Part shown: in pieces, positions 60,178-64,000 of the stretch | How positions within the stretch are numbered: the first letter of the stretch is position 1 | Layout: every line of letters begins with the position of its first letter | NCBI GenBank assembly: GCA_963727045.1 | Contig: CAVSES010000001.1 | Span: 1,736,001-1,800,000, forward strand | From: Bog-1198 sp963727045 | GTDB lineage: Bacteria > Pseudomonadota > Gammaproteobacteria > Steroidobacterales > Steroidobacteraceae | Reading direction: 5' to 3' | Length of the DNA stretch: 64,000 nt | Notes under the pieces: generated by a model | Databases searched by the model: none | What the model was told of the DNA's origin: nothing | Seen by the model: only the letters and a program-made list of their open reading frames with translations | Made by a program: the position numbers and the translations under genes

Positions 60178-61974
60178 TCAGTCGATGGTCTTACTGGCCA
60201 CCGGTGAGTTATTGCTCTCCACATTGGCGCTGGTGTAGGACCTGACAGAGAAGTACCAGGTACCGGGCGACAAGTTGGTGACCTCGTAGCTGACGGTGCT
60301 GGGATGGGCGATCTGTACGGTCTTCGTCATGGCACTCGCACTGGTACCGTAATAAATCCGGTAGCCCGCCAGATTCGTCAGGGGAGTGCCGTTGGTGTTC
60401 TCCGTCGGCGCCACCCATTCGATTGTGGCGCTGCCGTTGGCCATCTGCGTCACCGCAATGGGGAAGGCCGGCAGGGAGACGCTCGTCGTGCCGTCGCTGA
60501 CGCTGATCGTGATGTTCGAATAGGTGGCTACGTCTGCCTCGGTCGGAGTGCCCGACAATTCCCCCGTCGCTGTATCGAACGTCGCCCAACCGGGCGCGTT
60601 CTTTATACTGAAGGTCAGCTCAGCCCCGCTCGGATCCGTAGTCGTCGGGGTGAAGCCATACGCGTTGCCGGCCACAACGGAAGTACGAGGTGTCCCGGAT
60701 ATGGTGGGGCTATGGGGTGCGGCAGGCATCGACACGGTGATGTTGAATTGCGCCAGAGCGGCGCTCGACGTCCCGTCACTGACACGGATACCGATGCTTG
60801 GATAGCTGCCGACTTCCGAGGTCGTCGGCGTGCCCGACAACTCGCCGGTCGTGGTGCTGAAGCTCGCCCATGCGGGACGGTTGACGATGGAAAACGTCAG
60901 CGCTTTTCCTTCGGGGTCCGTCGCTGTCGGCTGAAACCAGTAAGTCTGCCCTGCCGTCACATAGGTTGCCGGCGTGCCGCTGATCTTCGGCGCATCCTGG
61001 GCCGTAACCGTGATCGTGAATGGCGTCAATGAAGCGCTCGACGTCCCATTGCTCGCGCTGATGATGATGTTCGAGTAGGTGCCGGTCTGCGCCGAGGTGG
61101 GCGTCCCTGACAATTGACCGGTGGTGGCGCTGAAGGTCGCCCAGCTCGGGAGGTGCTCGACGGAGAACGTCAGGACTTGGGAAGACGGATCAGTGGCGGT
61201 CGGCTGAAAGCTGTATGCCTCACCAGCCACCGCAGAGGTCGCCGGATTGCCGCTGATGAGCGGCGTGCCGGACGCGACCGGCTTCACGACGATCGCAAAA
61301 CTACCGACGCCGGCGCTCGACGTTCCATCGCTCACGACGACGTTTATGTTCGAGTACGTACCCACGTGCGTCGATCTCGGCGAGCCGGACAGCTTGCCGG
61401 TCGAGGTGCTGAAATTCGCCCAACTCGGGCAGTTGCTGATCGCGAATGCCAGTGCCTTACCGGTGGCGCTGCTGGCGCTCGGCTGAAAAACGTAGCTCTG
61501 TCCCACCGTCACCGCCGTGGCAGGAGCGCCTGCAATGACCGGTGTCACAAACGGAGCCGGCGCCGCGGTTTCAGCGTTGATGCGAATCGCAAACGGACCC
61601 AATGTGCCGGTGGTCGCCCCATTGCTGGCGACGATGGTGATATCCCCGCTGAGCCCCACATTGGCCGCCGACGGCGTGCCCGAAAGCGTCCCGGTGCTGG
61701 TGTCGAAAGAAGCCCAGGACGGTAGTCCTTCGATGGAAAAAGCGACGGCACCGCCGCTGCTGGACGACACGTTTGGCCGGAAGGAGTAATTGCGGGCCAC
61801 CGTGGCGCTGCTCGGCGGCATGCCCTGGAAGAGGATCTCGGTGCTTGGCGTCCCTGTACCGGCAACGACCGAGGAGGCACCGCTCGCGGAGTTGGTGGCG
61901 CTGCCAGTGCTGCCGTCGAAACAACCGGAGAGGCTCACTGCGGCCAGCAAGCCAACTATAAAACGGTACGCCAT
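60178..61974 (-). CDS. Lipoprotein with tandem putative-Ig (He_PIG) repeats and a C-terminal FnIII-like domain
   Basis: 598 residues. Lipoprotein signal VGLLAAVSLSGC; then five repeats of about 90 residues, each with a core like LPSWASFDTSTGTLSGTP, VGTYSNINVVVSDGTSS, typical of cadherin-like He_PIG domains; finally a fibronectin-III-like domain (YRIYYGTSASAMTKT, YEVTNLSPGTWYFSVRSYTS). It is probably a surface-exposed adhesin or matrix protein. A c-di-GMP-I riboswitch lies in its 5' leader, so its expression should depend on c-di-GMP. Confidence 0.88.
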   Translation of the reverse strand: MAYRFIVGLLAAVSLSGCFDGSTGSATNSASGASSVVAGTGTPSTEILFQGMPPSSATVARNYSFRPNVSSSSGGAVAFSIEGLPSWASFDTSTGTLSGTPSAANVGLSGDITIVASNGATTGTLGPFAIRINAETAAPAPFVTPVIAGAPATAVTVGQSYVFQPSASSATGKALAFAISNCPSWANFSTSTGKLSGSPRSTHVGTYSNINVVVSDGTSSAGVGSFAIVVKPVASGTPLISGNPATSAVAGEAYSFQPTATDPSSQVLTFSVEHLPSWATFSATTGQLSGTPTSAQTGTYSNIIISASNGTSSASLTPFTITVTAQDAPKISGTPATYVTAGQTYWFQPTATDPEGKALTFSIVNRPAWASFSTTTGELSGTPTTSEVGSYPSIGIRVSDGTSSAALAQFNITVSMPAAPHSPTISGTPRTSVVAGNAYGFTPTTTDPSGAELTFSIKNAPGWATFDTATGELSGTPTEADVATYSNITISVSDGTTSVSLPAFPIAVTQMANGSATIEWVAPTENTNGTPLTNLAGYRIYYGTSASAMTKTVQIAHPSTVSYEVTNLSPGTWYFSVRSYTSANVESNNSPVASKTID

Positions 61975-62071
61975 GTTTCATTAACCCCCTGTCGGTCATC
62001 GGCTGCGACGAACTTGGCGCCGCAAACTATCCGAGACAGATAAGAGGTCGACGACGGTGCTGTGAACGCGA

Positions 62072-62156
62072 CCATCGGCAGCCCCGCTATCTAGGGTTCG
62101 AAGACCCTTAAGACCGGAGGTTTTGCGTCCCCGCCTTTCGACGGGTTTGCCAAATC
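62072..62156 (-). ncRNA. Cyclic di-GMP-I (GEMM) riboswitch aptamer
   Basis: Read on the minus strand the leader contains the hallmark elements in order: GGCAAACC, CGAAAG tetraloop segment, GGGGACGCAAA, CCTCCGGTCTTAAGGG (receptor helix), TCTTCGAACCCTAGATAGCG and GGGGCTGCCGATGG. This closely follows the Vibrio cholerae Vc2 aptamer. The G before CAAACC, equivalent to Vc2 G20, is kept, favouring c-di-GMP over cGAMP. The aptamer begins directly after a good promoter and lies about 98 nt before the start codon of the He_PIG lipoprotein. The expression platform is not obvious; a CCTC segment could pair with the AGGGGG ribosome site at 61985-61990. Confidence 0.88.
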
Positions 62157-62166
62157 AACGATTCGA

Positions 62167-62194
62167 TTTATACCGCAGCCCTGCCTATTATCAA
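62167..62194 (-). promoter_or_regulatory. Sigma-70 promoter driving the riboswitch leader
   Basis: Minus-strand TTGATA (62189-62194) and TATAAA (62167-62172) are 16 bp apart; the transcript would start near 62160, just before the aptamer. Confidence 0.65.
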
Positions 62195-62538
62195 TTGTCG
62201 GTCAAGGGAGACATGTTGGCTTCGGTGGGGTGGCGGACTGGCGACGCGCGCGGCATTTTCATCGCGCGCCCGCGTAAATATAGGTGATTTGCGTCCGGAG
62301 GGTCCCGGCGCACAAAAAAGGGCGAACGGGATTCCGCAGTTGCCACCCCGCTCATCTTCCTAAATTGACATAATCCAGACCATGCAGGCGAATGGATTCT
62401 GCTCATTGCAGGAACCGCGCTTTATCGACCATTGGAAACGCGTATTGACGGGGAGTTCGCAATGCAAATTGCCATTTCGACGGTGCTTCGCCCAACTCCA
62501 AGATTCATTGGAACCTGCCGCGTTATACTGGCGCACCG
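62195..62538. other. Intergenic region before the epimerase gene
   Basis: About 340 bp with no credible gene. A consensus -35 element TTGACA is at 62365-62370 on the plus strand, with only a weak -10 (GCGAAT) 17 bp on; it may be the epimerase promoter. A GC-rich inverted repeat near 62249-62270 (GCGCGCG and CGCGCGC) is also visible. Confidence 0.4.
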
Positions 62539-63549
62539 ATGAAATTACTCGTAACAGGCGCCGCAGGCTTTATTGGATCTGCCACAACCCAGCGCCTGCT
62601 CGATCGCGGCGACGAAGTGGTCGGCCTCGACAATTTGAACGAGTATTACGACGTATCGCTCAAACACGCGAGACTTGCCAGGTTGCAGGCGCAGCCGGCT
62701 TTTCGTTTCGTGCATGCCGATCTAGCCGATGGCGAGGCGGTCGCTGCGTTATTCGCCCAGGAGCGCTTTGAGCGCGTGGTGCACCTGGGCGCCCAGGCGG
62801 GTGTGCGGTATTCGCTTAAAGACCCGCACAGCTATATCCAGAGCAACATCGTCGGCATGCTCAATGTGCTCGAGGGTTGCCGTCATAACGCGATCGCTCA
62901 TCTGGTCTATGCGTCGTCCAGTTCAGTCTACGGCGCGAGTTCGAAGCTGCCGTATTCAGTACACGAACCCGCGTCTCATCCCGTGTCCCTCTACGCCGCC
63001 ACCAAGAGGGCGAACGAGCTGATGGCGCACAGCTATTCGAGTATTTTTCGACTGCCGACCACGGGTCTGCGATTCTTCACCGTATATGGCCCCTGGGGCA
63101 GGCCGGACATGGCGTTGTTCCTGTTCGCACGCGCAATACTCGAAGGGCGCCCGATCGAGGTCTTCAATCACGGGCACCACAAACGCGATTTCACTTACAT
63201 TGACGACATCGTCGAAGGGGTGGTACGCGTACTCGATCGGGTCGCGCAACCCCATCCTCGATGGGATGGCGCCAATCCCGACCCCGCGTACAGCCCGGCA
63301 CCTTACCGGCTGTACAACATCGGCAGCAACCGGCCGATCGAATTGTTGCGCTACATAGAAGTGCTCGAGAATCTTCTCGGAAAGAAGGCCGAAAAGATCA
63401 TGCTGCCGATGCAGCCCGGAGACGTCGCGGATACCTTCGCCGACGTCCGCGAATTGCAGGAGGACATCGGATACCGGCCGACCACTCCCATCGAAGTCGG
63501 CGTACGCAATTTCGTCGATTGGTTCCGGGAATACTATCGCGAGAGGTAG
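62539..63549 (+). CDS. NAD-dependent nucleotide-sugar epimerase (UDP-glucuronate 4-epimerase-like)
   Basis: 336-residue extended short-chain dehydrogenase. NAD site TGAAGFIGSATTQRLLDRGD, adenine-binding DNLNEYYDVSLKHARL (a segment typical of UDP-glucuronate 4-epimerases), active-site SSSSVYG and YAATKRANE (YxxxK), and substrate segment FFTVYGPWGRPDMALF. It would interconvert UDP-glucuronate and UDP-galacturonate for polysaccharide. It points into a polysaccharide-type neighbour (the ligase at 63571). Confidence 0.92.
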   Translation: MKLLVTGAAGFIGSATTQRLLDRGDEVVGLDNLNEYYDVSLKHARLARLQAQPAFRFVHADLADGEAVAALFAQERFERVVHLGAQAGVRYSLKDPHSYIQSNIVGMLNVLEGCRHNAIAHLVYASSSSVYGASSKLPYSVHEPASHPVSLYAATKRANELMAHSYSSIFRLPTTGLRFFTVYGPWGRPDMALFLFARAILEGRPIEVFNHGHHKRDFTYIDDIVEGVVRVLDRVAQPHPRWDGANPDPAYSPAPYRLYNIGSNRPIELLRYIEVLENLLGKKAEKIMLPMQPGDVADTFADVRELQEDIGYRPTTPIEVGVRNFVDWFREYYRER

Positions 63550-63570
63550 CGTTTCCGCATGACTCTCTGA

Positions 63571-64000
63571 TCAGCCCGCCTGCACCCTGGCGGGCGTTCC
63601 CATGGATTTGCGTCGAACGATGTACGGGTACTTTCCCGATTCGCTCAGCGGAATGTCGTTCAGAAATGCGAACCGAACAGGGCATTCGGTGCCCATGACC
63701 AGCGCCATCGCTTTACGAATCTCCTCCAAATGCGGAGTTGCTTGCGTGGCGCCAACCCCGGCCTCAAGCACGAGATTGACAGTGATCGAACCGTCTTCTT
63801 CTTGAACGATCTGGCCCTTTTTCAATGTGGTGTTATTGATTTTTTCGGCCATTATCCAAATGAAGTATCCGGGGTCGATCTGTTCGCCCTTGGGATTTCT
63901 GAGGACCTCCACCACTCTGCCGGTGAGCGCGTCGAGCAGCGGAAAGGCGCGGCCGCAGGAGCAGGTGCGCGCCGTCAACCGGCCTCGATCCCCGATCCGG
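63571..64000 (-). CDS. CapK/PaaK-like AMP-forming ligase, C-terminal part (5' end beyond window)
   Basis: The frame is open from the right window edge (IGDRGRLTARTCSCGRAFP) to the stop at 63571. The CxCGR motif, GRVVEVLRNPKGEQIDPG and the C-terminal FLNDIPLSESGKYPYIVRR are those of the C-terminal domain of phenylacetate-CoA-ligase-like proteins, including CapK of capsule loci. Beside an epimerase, a polysaccharide role (CapK type) is more likely than phenylacetate breakdown. About 140 residues of perhaps 450 are visible. Confidence 0.8.
   Translation of the reverse strand, partial: RIGDRGRLTARTCSCGRAFPLLDALTGRVVEVLRNPKGEQIDPGYFIWIMAEKINNTTLKKGQIVQEEDGSITVNLVLEAGVGATQATPHLEEIRKAMALVMGTECPVRFAFLNDIPLSESGKYPYIVRRKSMGTPARVQAG

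Noticed and set aside
62072..62156. cGAMP-specific GEMM-Ib variant
   Set aside because: The base equivalent to Vc2 position 20 is G, which goes with c-di-GMP; cGAMP-selective members usually carry A.

Overview
The window is about 64 kb of GC-rich chromosomal DNA with dense, mostly short-spaced genes. The gene content points to a gammaproteobacterium: phoB-phoR-phoU, dsbB-dapE, tsaB-dinG, dusA, srkA, a glrK-lipoprotein-glrR (QseE-QseG-QseF type) locus, typA, and tRNA-Glu/tRNA-Ala beside gltX. High GC, a GTP-type PEP carboxykinase, many PAS/GGDEF/EAL proteins and a TonB receptor suggest an environmental lineage such as Steroidobacterales or Nevskiales. That placement is an inference, not something the sequence proves.

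Layout. 1-7.6 kb: an RND efflux pump, a NarL-type response regulator with a divergent Cache-domain histidine kinase, a ClC channel homologue and a BON lipoprotein; DosR-like palindromes lie before the pump and between regulator and kinase. 7.6-15.5 kb (all minus): tsaB, phoB (with a Pho box), phoR, phoU, dsbB and dapE, plus a DinG helicase and a DUF11-like protein. 15.6-28.4 kb: pckG, a cyclase-FHA protein, dusA, an EF-hand protein, fpr, a radical SAM protein, an MFS transporter, a UhpBA-like two-component operon and a TonB receptor; this stretch carries several single-base frameshifts. 28.4-36.2 kb: an acetyltransferase, a large PAS-GAF-GGDEF-EAL protein, typA, a lipoprotein and srkA. 36.2-39.8 kb: the glrK/qseG/glrR locus, whose activator has GAFEGA where GAFTGA is expected. 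39.8-45.2 kb: a DegT aminotransferase, a WcaJ-type sugar-phosphate transferase, a phosphopantetheinyl transferase and a Na/Pi cotransporter. 45.2-49.6 kb: a PAS kinase paired with a REC-GGDEF-EAL regulator. 49.6-54.8 kb: an accessory island of three toxin-antitoxin modules (hipBA, a convergent unrelated hipBA, and vapBC) next to tRNA-Glu, with fragments matching the tRNA-Glu 3' end between the modules. 54.8-56.7 kb: tRNA-Glu, tRNA-Ala, gltX and tRNA-Val. 56.7-64 kb: a secreted beta-propeller protein with an apparently perfect 774-bp internal duplication, a lipoprotein of putative-Ig repeats preceded by a c-di-GMP-I (GEMM) riboswitch, a nucleotide-sugar epimerase and a CapK/PaaK-like ligase fragment.

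How it fits together. Cyclic di-GMP is a recurring theme: two GGDEF-EAL proteins and a c-di-GMP riboswitch, the latter in front of a surface lipoprotein beside polysaccharide genes. Phosphate is another: phoBR/phoU, and separately a Na/Pi cotransporter with a PhoU-like tail. The most notable points are the toxin-antitoxin array with tRNA-derived repeats, the riboswitch, the long perfect duplication, the DosR-like operator family, and the cluster of frameshifts at 24-27 kb plus one in pckG. Many long open frames opposite to these genes are antisense shadows of the GC-rich sequence and are left out.
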